Source: Caballeronia arationis (GTDB taxonomy: Bacteria; Pseudomonadota; Gammaproteobacteria; Burkholderiales; Burkholderiaceae). Taken from it: 56,402 bases of DNA. The notes beneath the pieces are model-generated. The model had not been told where the DNA came from and searched no databases. It saw nothing but the letters and a program-made list of their open reading frames with translations. Where the stretch lies: the NCBI RefSeq assembly GCF_001544975.2, contig NZ_FCOG02000040.1:1-56402 (forward strand), read 5' to 3'. Shown one piece after another: positions 16,847 to 24,314 of this stretch (position 1 is the first letter of the stretch; each line of letters starts with the position of its first letter). Made by a program: the position numbers and the translations under genes.

Positions 16847-17160
16847 TTGTCCCCAGCCGATGGGGACCAGTCTGTTAAAAAGCTTCGGACAACGACGCCA
16901 AGTGTCTGACACGCAAGGGAATATCGATGTCGCACGAAAGCGCATCAAGCGCGCTCGCGGCATGAGCGACTTATCCCCGCCGAATGTTGACAGACCTGTG
17001 GACAAGCACGTGGCGAGTGCCTCACGTCGTTGATTCGCCTGAATAAAACGCTCGCGATGCGCTTTGCATCAGTCCGGCGAACATCGTCCAGCCGACTGAA
17101 GCGCGCCCGGCTTATCCACAGAAAATGGGGATAGCCTTGTGCATAAGCGCGTGGCAGGTG
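16847..17160. repeat. Three copies of a DnaA-box-like 35-bp module in a convergent gap
   Basis: Modules at 16847-16881, 16971-17005 and 17112-17146 each begin with a TT(A/G)TCC-type box and end with an inverted TGT-type box, exactly 35 bp from outer edge to outer edge. The last two share a further GC.CGTGGC tail. The best copy has TTATCCACA (17112-17120) and the inverse of TTATGCACA (17138-17146), both perfect E. coli-type DnaA boxes. The surrounding 401-bp gap (16828-17228) between the efflux operon and the AsmA gene holds no gene. Confidence 0.65.
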
Positions 17161-17228
17161 AATCAAGTGGCTGATCGGCAAGAACATTCTGGCAACGGTG
17201 CCAGCGACGCACCTTCGCCGCGCGCCGC

Positions 17229-19586
17229 TCAACTCCCCTTGTACTCCGCCGCGCTCGCCGGCGCCGGCCTCGCCGGCGCGGCCGCCTTCGGTGCCGATGC
17301 GCCAGCCGCATCCGGCGACATATAAGCCGGCGCCGCCTTCGCCTTCTGCTGCTGACCCGCGGCCGGCGCGCTCGGCGCACTGCGCATGTCGGCGAGCATC
17401 TGCTGGCAAGGCAACGGCTTGTTGTTGCTCGGCGCGATGAGCGGAATCAGCGCCGCGAAAGGGTTGATCAGCCCGAGGCCGACCGCCGCCGCGCCGCGAA
17501 CCGCGAGCGCGCCCGCGCTCACGCCCACGTGCGGGTCCTTAAACGTGCCCTTCACATAGAGCGGCGAGCGCAGCGAGAACACCCGGAAGCCTTTCGTATG
17601 CGGATGGATGGCAAGATCCATCTCCTCGGTCTTCAAGTCGATGTGGCCATCCATGTTGATGACGGCGTCGTCGGTATCGAGCGCGAACACGCGCGACTCC
17701 AGCACGCCGTTGGTCGCGACGAAATCCGCCGCCGCGCAGTTGATCTTCACGTCGCGCTTGCCGAAGAGCTTCTCATACACGACGTTCGCCACGTTCAGCC
17801 CCGCCGCCTCCATGTAGAGGCGGCTGACCGTGCCATCGGTGATCAGCGCCTTCACCTCGCCATTCGACGTCGCAGCGAGCGCCGCGGGCGAGTTGCCGGT
17901 CGCCGAGAGCGCCGCGTCGCCGTTCACTTCGCCGAGCGCCGACTGCATCGTCTTCACGTTCGGGAAGAGCTGTTTCAGCTTCAGATGCCGCGCCTCGGTC
18001 GAGACCCGCCCCTTCAGCGGCGTCGTGCTGCCGTCGAGATGGATGTTCGATGCGAGCGAGCCGCCCGCCACGCCGAACTTGAGCGGTTCGAGCGAGAGCA
18101 CGCCGTCCTTCATCACCACATGCGTGTAGAGATCGGTGATCGGCAGGTCCGGGTCCTTGATGATGCGACGGCCCGTGAACTTGACGTCCGTATCGATGGC
18201 CTTCCAGCGGTCGGTCTTGAACTCCTCGGTCGGCAGCGCCTTCGCCGACGGCTGTTTCGTCTCCTCGCCGCGTTTTGCCTTGCTCGCATTCGAATCGGCG
18301 CCGATGATCGGCGCGAGATCGGAGAACTGCAGCAGATGCGAAACCAGTTCGCCGGACAGAAGCGGCCGCGGCTGTCGTCCCGCGTAGACGAGCGAGCCGT
18401 TGATGTCGCTGCCGCCCACGCGGCCCGTGAAGTTCTCGTACTTGAAGACGTTGCCCTCCTTCTTGAACTGCCCGACGAGCCGTCCTTCGGTCGCATACGG
18501 CGGCGTCTCGGGCAACGTCACGCTCGTGATCGGATAGAGATGCGCCATGCTCACGCCCTGCAGCCAGAGCCGCAAGTCGAGTGCAGCGAGATGCGCCGGA
18601 TCGGTGACGGTGCCGACGAGTGCGATATGCGTGTCGCCGATCCGCACGTCCGCCTGCACGGGGAACGGCCTCTGCGCGTCCTGCAACGCAAGCACGCCGC
18701 CCACCTTGCCTTCGCCCGACACAGCCGTCTTGTTGTACGTGCCCTTCACCGTCCAGCCGATGCCGTACGGCGGCACCGGCGGCTTCGGACCGTTCTTCGT
18801 GGTGATGCTGTTGGCCGCCGATGTGCTGGCGGGATTCGCCGGCTCCGCACTCGCCGCAGCCGCGGCCGAAGCCGCCGAGGCCGCCGACGCCTCGGAAGCC
18901 GCTTCTGCGCTCGCCTGCTTGTCGAGCTTGTTTGCGCCGCTCTTGCCGACCACCTCCGCCGACGACTTGCGCGACGCCTCTTCCTGCTGCTTCATGGCCT
19001 CGCCGATCGGCACCGGCTGGCCGAGCGTATCGACGACCGCCTGCATGTCGGCTTTCGTGATCTCGTCCGAATAGGCGATCGCGCCCTTCGCGAACGCGAT
19101 GTCGTGCAGCTTGAGATTCCACGTCGAAGGCTCGGTCGACTGCTGGAACTTGAACGTCCAGTTGTTGCGATTGTCCTTCAGGCGTTCGAGATCGATCGAC
19201 GGATTGACCAGGTTGATCGTCGGAATCACGATGTCGTGAGCGAGGAGCGGCAGGAGCGCGACCTGGAACTCGATCTCGTCGAGCGTGGCGAAATATTGCT
19301 GCTTCGCCCAGTCCGGGTTCGCCACGGTAATTTTTTGCGCGGTGAAGCGCGGCCACGGCACCCAGCGCTTCCAGCCGGTCTCGCTCGGCGGGCGCGCCCA
19401 GCCGAGCTTGAGGTCGCCGGTGATGTGGAATTGCCGGCCGATGGCTTGTGACACCTTGTCGTCGACCCACGGCCGGGCACGATTCCAGTCGAAGGTCAGG
19501 AACACGACGACGATCACGGCGATCAAGAGCGCCAGAATGGCAAAGAACCATGCAACAATTTTTCCGATCTTCCGGCCTTGCGCCAT
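17229..19586 (-). CDS. AsmA-family envelope protein
   Basis: The 785-aa protein has one N-terminal membrane anchor (about residues 8-35) followed by a large periplasmic AsmA/DUF748-like repeat domain. The C-terminal AsmA hallmark is present (GRVSTEARHLKLKQLFP..., DGHIDLKTEEMDLAIHPHTKGFRVFSLRSPLYVKGTFKDPHV). AsmA-like proteins act in outer-membrane lipid homeostasis, and TamB/YhdP relatives move phospholipids. The frame opens at 19610, but GGAG 5 bases before ATG 19586 favours the later start. An Ala/Ser-rich low-complexity linker lies around residues 225-270. No partner gene is adjacent. Confidence 0.85.
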   Translation of the reverse strand: MAQGRKIGKIVAWFFAILALLIAVIVVVFLTFDWNRARPWVDDKVSQAIGRQFHITGDLKLGWARPPSETGWKRWVPWPRFTAQKITVANPDWAKQQYFATLDEIEFQVALLPLLAHDIVIPTINLVNPSIDLERLKDNRNNWTFKFQQSTEPSTWNLKLHDIAFAKGAIAYSDEITKADMQAVVDTLGQPVPIGEAMKQQEEASRKSSAEVVGKSGANKLDKQASAEAASEASAASAASAAAAASAEPANPASTSAANSITTKNGPKPPVPPYGIGWTVKGTYNKTAVSGEGKVGGVLALQDAQRPFPVQADVRIGDTHIALVGTVTDPAHLAALDLRLWLQGVSMAHLYPITSVTLPETPPYATEGRLVGQFKKEGNVFKYENFTGRVGGSDINGSLVYAGRQPRPLLSGELVSHLLQFSDLAPIIGADSNASKAKRGEETKQPSAKALPTEEFKTDRWKAIDTDVKFTGRRIIKDPDLPITDLYTHVVMKDGVLSLEPLKFGVAGGSLASNIHLDGSTTPLKGRVSTEARHLKLKQLFPNVKTMQSALGEVNGDAALSATGNSPAALAATSNGEVKALITDGTVSRLYMEAAGLNVANVVYEKLFGKRDVKINCAAADFVATNGVLESRVFALDTDDAVINMDGHIDLKTEEMDLAIHPHTKGFRVFSLRSPLYVKGTFKDPHVGVSAGALAVRGAAAVGLGLINPFAALIPLIAPSNNKPLPCQQMLADMRSAPSAPAAGQQQKAKAAPAYMSPDAAGASAPKAAAPARPAPASAAEYKGS

Positions 19587-19708
19587 GACGGCTCCAACGT
19601 TTTTTCTCATTGCGATCGGCGCAGCATGTTACGTGCCCGGTTTTACCGCCGCCCCGCGCCCGGCCGATTCGCTTTAAGATCGCTCGCCAGTCCTCACACA
19701 TACTCAAA

Positions 19709-20455
19709 ATGCCCGACCCGCAGCAAGCTTTCGAGACCTTGCCGAAGGCGCCCTCGCGGGACGCTGGTGCCGCGCTGATCGCCGCGTGCGGCGTCGAGCG
19801 GCGCGATCCTGTGCGCCAGGCGATCCTGCTCCATCCGACCGACTTCATCCTGCGCGAAGGCGATCGCGCGGTGATCACGGGTCCGTCCGGCTCCGGCAAG
19901 AGCGTGTTCTTGCGCACGCTCGCGCTGCTCGACCCGGTCGATGCCGGGCGCATTCTCTGGCGCGGCGAGCCCATCGCGCGCTCTCGCGTGCCGGCGTACC
20001 GGCGGCGGGTCGCATATATCGCGCAGCGGCCCGCGATGCTCGACGGATCGGTCGAGGACAATCTGCGCTATCCGTTCGGTCTGAAGGTTTATCGCGATCT
20101 GCGTTTCGATCGCGCGTCGGTCGCGCGTCTCGCGGCGGCGGCAAGCCGCGGCGAGGATTTCCTCGACAAGCGCGCGAGCGACCTGTCCGGCGGCGAAGCA
20201 CAGATCGCGGCGCTGATCCGCGTCCTTCAACTCGCGCCCGACGTCCTCCTGCTCGACGAGCCGACCGCATCGCTCGATCCGGATTCGGCGCGCGAAATCG
20301 AGGCGCTGGTTGCCGCATGGTCCGCCAACGAGACGGCGCGCGCGCGCATCTGGATCTCGCACGATCCGGCGCAGGCACGGCGCGTCGGCGACCGGCAACT
20401 GACGATGGTCGCGGGCACGCTGACCGAGGCTCCGTCGCAGGAGGGCACGCCATGA
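19709..20455 (+). CDS. fetA: ABC exporter ATP-binding subunit (FetA/YbbL type)
   Basis: ABC ATPase of 248 aa with Walker A GPSGSGKS, signature LSGGEAQ, Walker B VLLLDEPTASLD and the switch His in WISHDP. The short length and pairing with a YbbM-like permease identify the FetAB family, an exporter implicated in iron homeostasis and peroxide resistance in E. coli. The frame is open from 19610, overlapping the AsmA gene. ATG 19709 is chosen because the family N-terminus follows it, though its Shine-Dalgarno is weak. Confidence 0.85.
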   Translation: MPDPQQAFETLPKAPSRDAGAALIAACGVERRDPVRQAILLHPTDFILREGDRAVITGPSGSGKSVFLRTLALLDPVDAGRILWRGEPIARSRVPAYRRRVAYIAQRPAMLDGSVEDNLRYPFGLKVYRDLRFDRASVARLAAAASRGEDFLDKRASDLSGGEAQIAALIRVLQLAPDVLLLDEPTASLDPDSAREIEALVAAWSANETARARIWISHDPAQARRVGDRQLTMVAGTLTEAPSQEGTP

Positions 20456-21252
20456 GCGGTTATCAGAACCTGAGTCTCTTCGACATCGGGCTGGCGGCGG
20501 CGCTGATCGTCGTCAATGGCGCGCTCTCGGTCGCGCTCAGGCTCGATCTCGAACGCAAGCTCGCGTGGGCAGCGGTGCGCACGGTCGTGCAACTGTTCCT
20601 GATCGGCTATGTGCTCGGCTGGGTGTTCGAGTTCGACCGCTGGTACGTCGTGCTGCCGCTAATGGCCGTGATGACGCTGATCGCCGGTTTCTCCGCCTCG
20701 AATCGCGGACGGCGCACGTACGCCGGGCAGCGCGCCGACAGCATCGCGTCGATCTGGGCGAGTTCGTGGCTGGTCGGCGCGTTCGGGCTTTTCGTCGTGA
20801 TCCGGATTCATCCGTGGTACGAGCCTCAATACGCGATTCCGATTCTCGGCATGATCCTCGGCAATACGCTGACGGGTGTGTCGCTCGGCATCGAGCGGAT
20901 GACCGAGGAGCTGACCGCCGGGCGTGGCGCGGTCGAGATGTCGCTTGCGCTGGGTGCGACGCGCTGGGAAGCGGCGCAAGGCCCGGCGCGACAGGCAGTG
21001 CGCGCCGGGATGATCCCGACGCTCAACCAAATGGCGGTGGTCGGGCTCGTCAGCCTGCCGGGGATGATGACCGGACAGGTGCTCGCGGGGCAGTCTCCGT
21101 TGCAGGCGGTGCGGTATCAGATCGTGATCATGTTCCTGATCGCGGCATCTTCGGCGCTCGGGACGGTCGGGGCGGTCGTGCTCACGTACCGGCGGCTGTT
21201 TTCGCCGGAGCATCGGTTTATGGCGGGGAAGCTGGTGGAACGGAGCAACTAG
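20452..21252 (+). CDS. fetB: ABC exporter permease subunit (FetB/YbbM type)
   Basis: 266-aa integral membrane protein of the UPF0014 family with about seven hydrophobic segments and the conserved region GNTLTGVSLGIERMTEEL. The ALGATRWEAAQGPARQAVRAGMIPTLNQM coupling region and LPGMMTGQVLAGQSPLQAVRYQIVIMF follow. It overlaps the ATPase gene by ATGA, so the two subunits are cotranslated. The accessory island begins 28-97 bp after its stop, which makes the 3' side of fetB the left boundary of the inserted block. Confidence 0.88.
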   Translation: MSGYQNLSLFDIGLAAALIVVNGALSVALRLDLERKLAWAAVRTVVQLFLIGYVLGWVFEFDRWYVVLPLMAVMTLIAGFSASNRGRRTYAGQRADSIASIWASSWLVGAFGLFVVIRIHPWYEPQYAIPILGMILGNTLTGVSLGIERMTEELTAGRGAVEMSLALGATRWEAAQGPARQAVRAGMIPTLNQMAVVGLVSLPGMMTGQVLAGQSPLQAVRYQIVIMFLIAASSALGTVGAVVLTYRRLFSPEHRFMAGKLVERSN

Positions 21253-21288
21253 GACGCCGGACAGGAGCGGCTCGCACGCCGGATTCTC

Positions 21289-21297
21289 TGCTATAAG
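21289..21297 (+). promoter_or_regulatory. Candidate extended -10 promoter of the radical SAM/TIR/Nudix/macro island
   Basis: TGCTATAAG is an extended -10 (TGn plus TATAAG) located 37 bp after the fetB stop and about 52 bp before the preferred radical SAM start. No good -35 is visible, as expected for this promoter class. Promoters inside fetB could also feed the island. Confidence 0.4.
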
Positions 21298-21348
21298 TAG
21301 GAGATAAACCTCTGCCTTGTGCCTAAGCATGTGGAGAGAATGCGAACG

Positions 21349-22275
21349 ATGAGCCCGCGCCGCCTACCCGATCGACTGAACCTGGCCATTGCGCGGCGTT
21401 GCCCTGTCTCGTGCAACGGTTGCTACACGTTTTTCGGCCGGGATGAACCGGACCTCGACGCGCTTCTGGCGTCGGTGGCCGTCTTTGTCCGCCTCGGCGT
21501 CAGTTGCGTCACCGTGTCGGGCGGCGATCCCCTGACGATTGCCAACCTGCCAGCGTTTCTGCGCGGTCTTCGTTCAGTGGGTGCGACGTCAATCAAGGTG
21601 GATACGGTCGGCGTCGGGTTGTCGCGGGGTATCGATGACGCGGGCGGCCCTGGCTGGCAGGTGGCCGAACTGATGGATGCCATCGATTTTCTCGGCATTC
21701 CGCTCGACGGGTGGTCGAACGAAAGCGTGCTCCAGTTCCGCCGCGGCCGGCGCAGCCTGTACAGCGAGACCGTCGCGCTTCTCGACACCCTGGATCGTCT
21801 GGATGGTCCCCCCCGGGTCATCGTCAACACCGTCGCGCATCGCGCCAACCTGCCTTGCCTCGATCGGATCAGTCTCGAAGTGCGACGCCATCGGGCCGTC
21901 TGTCACTGGAACATCTTTCAGTACACGCCCACGGACCAGGCTCGCGCGGGAGCGAACGACCGCTTTTTCGTGAGCGACGAGGCATTCGCGCAAACGGCCC
22001 TTACTTCTGGTTTCGCGGCGGCTCACGCGGGCGGCGCCGGACCGCGGGTCGAGTTTCGCAGCGCGACCTCCCGGCTTGGCCAGTACCTGCTCGTCAACAG
22101 CGATGGCGAAGCCTGGCTGCCCGATGCCGCTGGCTACACCATCCCCCTCGGGCCAGTTTTTGGCGCGGAGAAGTCCGTCCTCGAACGCTGGGAAGATGCG
22201 GCAGCAACCTTGCAAAAGACGACGCCGCGCCGAACCCTACCGGTGACGGAGCAAGGTTTCGCCGGAGTGGCCTAG
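21349..22275 (+). CDS. Radical SAM protein heading the TIR/Nudix/macro island
   Basis: 308-aa radical SAM enzyme. CPVSCNGC (Cys18, Cys22, Cys25) binds the 4Fe-4S cluster, and VSGGDPL at about residues 54-60 is the SAM-binding glycine motif. No further cysteine cluster of a SPASM domain is present. The second half (IPLDGW, VNTVAHRAN, WNIFQYTP, FVSDEAF, YLLVNSDGEAWLPD) loosely follows the order of motifs in viperin-like enzymes, but this is an impression only. ATG 21349 has GGAGAG ten bases upstream; a GTG at 21319 would add 10 residues. The substrate is unknown: a nucleotide, a peptide or the neighbouring SUMF1-fold protein are candidates. The stop abuts the next ATG. Confidence 0.8.
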   Translation: MSPRRLPDRLNLAIARRCPVSCNGCYTFFGRDEPDLDALLASVAVFVRLGVSCVTVSGGDPLTIANLPAFLRGLRSVGATSIKVDTVGVGLSRGIDDAGGPGWQVAELMDAIDFLGIPLDGWSNESVLQFRRGRRSLYSETVALLDTLDRLDGPPRVIVNTVAHRANLPCLDRISLEVRRHRAVCHWNIFQYTPTDQARAGANDRFFVSDEAFAQTALTSGFAAAHAGGAGPRVEFRSATSRLGQYLLVNSDGEAWLPDAAGYTIPLGPVFGAEKSVLERWEDAAATLQKTTPRRTLPVTEQGFAGVA

Positions 22276-23382
22276 ATGGTATTCGTCAGCTACGCGCGCG
22301 TGGACCGCTCTCTGGCGACAAAGCTGGCGCAGGCTCTGGCGCAGAAGGGCGTCGGCTGCATGCTGGACCCGGAACTCATCGAGGGCGATCCGTTCTGGCG
22401 GGAGACGATCGCGCAGCGTTTTCCCGACTGCGATCTGATGATTGGACTCCACTCGCCATTCGCGCTGGCATCACCATGGGTGCAGCAGGAACAGGATGCG
22501 TTTCCGGGTCGCAAGATGTGGCTTGCCGTCGACTCGCCCCCGGTGGCGACGGTTGCCGAACTTATCCCGCGTGACCAGGCGCTGAGCGCCATACTGGCCG
22601 CGCTGCCTCATCGCCGGCAACAACCGTGCGCGACAAGCCGACCAGCGCCCAGATCCTCCCTCAAGAACGAGCGTATGGCGCTCGCACGCGATGAAAATTC
22701 GACGCTGGAGAGCTTCCAGCGGTCGTGTTCGTCGTCGCTGCGGCGCAACCTCGAAATCACAGGGGAAGTCGCCCGGACCGGCGACGGGTTCATGGTGTTG
22801 CGGCGGCTCCCGGCTTTCTCGAAGCGAGACGTGTACCTCGGTGTCCTGCCGGTCACCAACGCGCAGTACCGGGAATTCCTCCGCGCATCCGGCTACCCGG
22901 AGCCCCCGACCTGGAAGCGAGCCGGGTTCCGGGCCGACGACGCGCCAGTCACCGGAGTCAACTGGTTCGAGGCCTGCGCATTCGCCCACTGGGTCGGCGG
23001 CAGCCTCCCCACCGAGGCCGAATGGGTCGCGGCGGCGACCGGTTGCGACCCGTCGCGCTCCCATGCCACGGCGACCGGCGAGATCGGCGACGCCCTCGCC
23101 TGCTTCGGAAAGCCGTTTGGCGCCGCCTGCCCGGCTGCCGCGACGGCTCATCCGCCCAATCCAGAGGGATACTACGGCATGTGCGGAAACACCTGGGACT
23201 GGTGCGCGGACGTCTGGGACAGCCACCGGGTCATTCGCGGTGGCAGCTGCATGGATTCGGCCGATTTTTGCACGACCCGCACTCGTTACCGGAATGCACC
23301 GGTCGACCGCGACTGCAGCGTTGGCTTTCGCGTGAAAATCGAGCTGGACGTCAGCCGGCATCGGCAAGGAGGACTACGGTGA
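22276..23382 (+). CDS. TIR domain fused to a SUMF1/formylglycine-generating-enzyme-fold domain
   Basis: 368-aa fusion. Residues 1 to about 110 form a TIR-like domain (FVSYARVD at the start; SPWVQQE with Glu72 where TIR NADases keep their catalytic Glu). After a polar linker, residues 165-355 are a SUMF1/FGE domain with PVTNAQYREFL, GVNWFEACAFAHWVGGSLPTEAEW, GYYGMCGNTWDWCADVW, IRGGS and GFRV. Compared with human FGE active-site cysteines (336 and 341), the second is kept as Cys332 but the first is Asp327, with a displaced Cys325. A catalytic oxidase is therefore doubtful, and a ligand-sensing C-type-lectin-like role is plausible. ATG follows the upstream stop directly. Confidence 0.85.
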   Translation: MVFVSYARVDRSLATKLAQALAQKGVGCMLDPELIEGDPFWRETIAQRFPDCDLMIGLHSPFALASPWVQQEQDAFPGRKMWLAVDSPPVATVAELIPRDQALSAILAALPHRRQQPCATSRPAPRSSLKNERMALARDENSTLESFQRSCSSSLRRNLEITGEVARTGDGFMVLRRLPAFSKRDVYLGVLPVTNAQYREFLRASGYPEPPTWKRAGFRADDAPVTGVNWFEACAFAHWVGGSLPTEAEWVAAATGCDPSRSHATATGEIGDALACFGKPFGAACPAAATAHPPNPEGYYGMCGNTWDWCADVWDSHRVIRGGSCMDSADFCTTRTRYRNAPVDRDCSVGFRVKIELDVSRHRQGGLR

Positions 23383-23645
23383 GCGAAGATACTGATCTCC
23401 TGCAACACACGGAGCATTTGTCACCCCGGGAACGAGCGGCTGCGCTGGCCCACTGGATCTACATCCGAACCTCCCATGAGGACGCCGATTGGTCTCTTCG
23501 GGTAAGCGAAGCGTGGGAGGATCTGGATGCCAAGGCCAGGCACTTCAATCTCGCCACGATCGATTCGTGGGCGCATTCGCCGGACGTCCTCGCCGCCTGG
23601 ATCGAGGCACTCGATGCCTATCGAAAAGAATTGCATCATGGGTAA
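23379..23645 (+). CDS. Small acidic protein of unknown function (island gene)
   Basis: 88-aa protein starting at GTG 23379, with AAGGAGGA 5 bases upstream and a 4-bp GTGA overlap with the TIR-SUMF1 stop. It is rich in Asp, Glu, Trp and His, predicted mostly helical (LSPRERAAALAHWIYIRTSHEDADW...; DVLAAWIEALDAYRKELHHG), without signal peptide or membrane segment. I do not recognise a family. Position and coupling suggest an accessory or antitoxin-like partner of the TIR-SUMF1 protein. Confidence 0.7.
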   Translation: MSEDTDLLQHTEHLSPRERAAALAHWIYIRTSHEDADWSLRVSEAWEDLDAKARHFNLATIDSWAHSPDVLAAWIEALDAYRKELHHG

Positions 23646-23697
23646 GTACGGCCTGGCGGCTGCCGGCACGCCCTGCGTGAACGGGCCGCCGCCATGA
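23638..23697 (+). CDS. Candidate 19-aa peptide ORF linking two island genes
   Basis: Frame MGKYGLAAAGTPCVNGPPP. Its ATG lies 5 bases before the stop of the 88-aa gene, and its TGA overlaps the Nudix start as ATGA. The Nudix ATG lacks any Shine-Dalgarno (GGGCCGCCGCC precedes it), so reinitiation from a translated upstream ORF would explain its expression. The peptide has a single Cys and a Pro-rich end, and it sits near a radical SAM gene, so a modified-peptide precursor is possible. It may equally be only a coupling leader or chance. Confidence 0.4.
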   Translation: MGKYGLAAAGTPCVNGPPP

Positions 23698-24314
23698 AAA
23701 AGGTCATTGTCCACCGCCAGACCCGGTTGCTCGACGACTACTTCCAGGTGGACGAGGCGCATTTCTCGCACGAGCTCTTCAGCGGCGCGATGAGCCCGGT
23801 CATACGTCGGCTCAGTTTCGAACGCGGCGACTCGGCGGCGGCGGTCGTGTACAACCGCGACACGGAGCGCGTCATCCTGGTCGAGCAGTTCCGCTATCCC
23901 GCGTACGGAAAGGGGCCGGGCTGGTTGACGGAGGCCGTGGCCGGGATCGTGCGGCCGAACGAGCCGCCCGAGGCCGCTCTGCGCCGTGAAGTGCGCGAGG
24001 AGATAGGCTACGAGATCGACACGCTGCACCACATCGCCGAATTCTACGTGTCGCCGGGTGGATCGTCGGAGCGCGTCTTTCTTTACTACGCGGAAGTGAT
24101 TCGTGCGGGCAAGACCGGCCCCGGTGGCGGGGTAAGAGCGGAAGGCGAAGACATCCGCATCGTCGAGTACTCCATGGATGCATTGCGGGATGACCTGGTG
24201 CTCGCGCGGATTCAGGATGCCAAAACCTTGATCGGCATCATGTGGCTCCTGTCTCGTCGATTGTCGGACGCCGCCGCGATTTCTCCTCGCGCAGGCAGGG
24301 GGCGGCATGACTGA
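23694..24314 (+). CDS. Nudix hydrolase, ADP-ribose/nucleotide-sugar pyrophosphatase type
   Basis: 206-aa Nudix protein with a perfect box at residues 84-106 (Gly84, Glu90, Arg98-Glu99, Glu102-Glu103, Gly105). Before the box, VLVEQFRYP-like and LTEAVAG segments are typical of the ADP-ribose pyrophosphatase/NudF-NudK group. It would cleave ADP-ribose or similar nucleoside diphosphate sugars with Mg2+. In context it could remove products of the TIR protein and of the TIR-like/macro protein. The stop overlaps the next gene's start by 8 bp (ATGACTGA). The C-terminal 20 residues are Arg/Ala-rich and probably disordered. Confidence 0.85.
   Translation: MKKVIVHRQTRLLDDYFQVDEAHFSHELFSGAMSPVIRRLSFERGDSAAAVVYNRDTERVILVEQFRYPAYGKGPGWLTEAVAGIVRPNEPPEAALRREVREEIGYEIDTLHHIAEFYVSPGGSSERVFLYYAEVIRAGKTGPGGGVRAEGEDIRIVEYSMDALRDDLVLARIQDAKTLIGIMWLLSRRLSDAAAISPRAGRGRHD

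Noticed and set aside
16847..17160. Possible replication origin because of DnaA-like boxes
   Set aside because: No AT-rich unwinding region, no dnaA, dnaN, repA or parAB nearby; the modules are dispersed in a convergent gap.
23220..23360. Variable region of a diversity-generating retroelement in the SUMF1-fold domain
   Set aside because: The fold is the right kind, but no reverse transcriptase, template repeat or Avd-like gene is present in the window.
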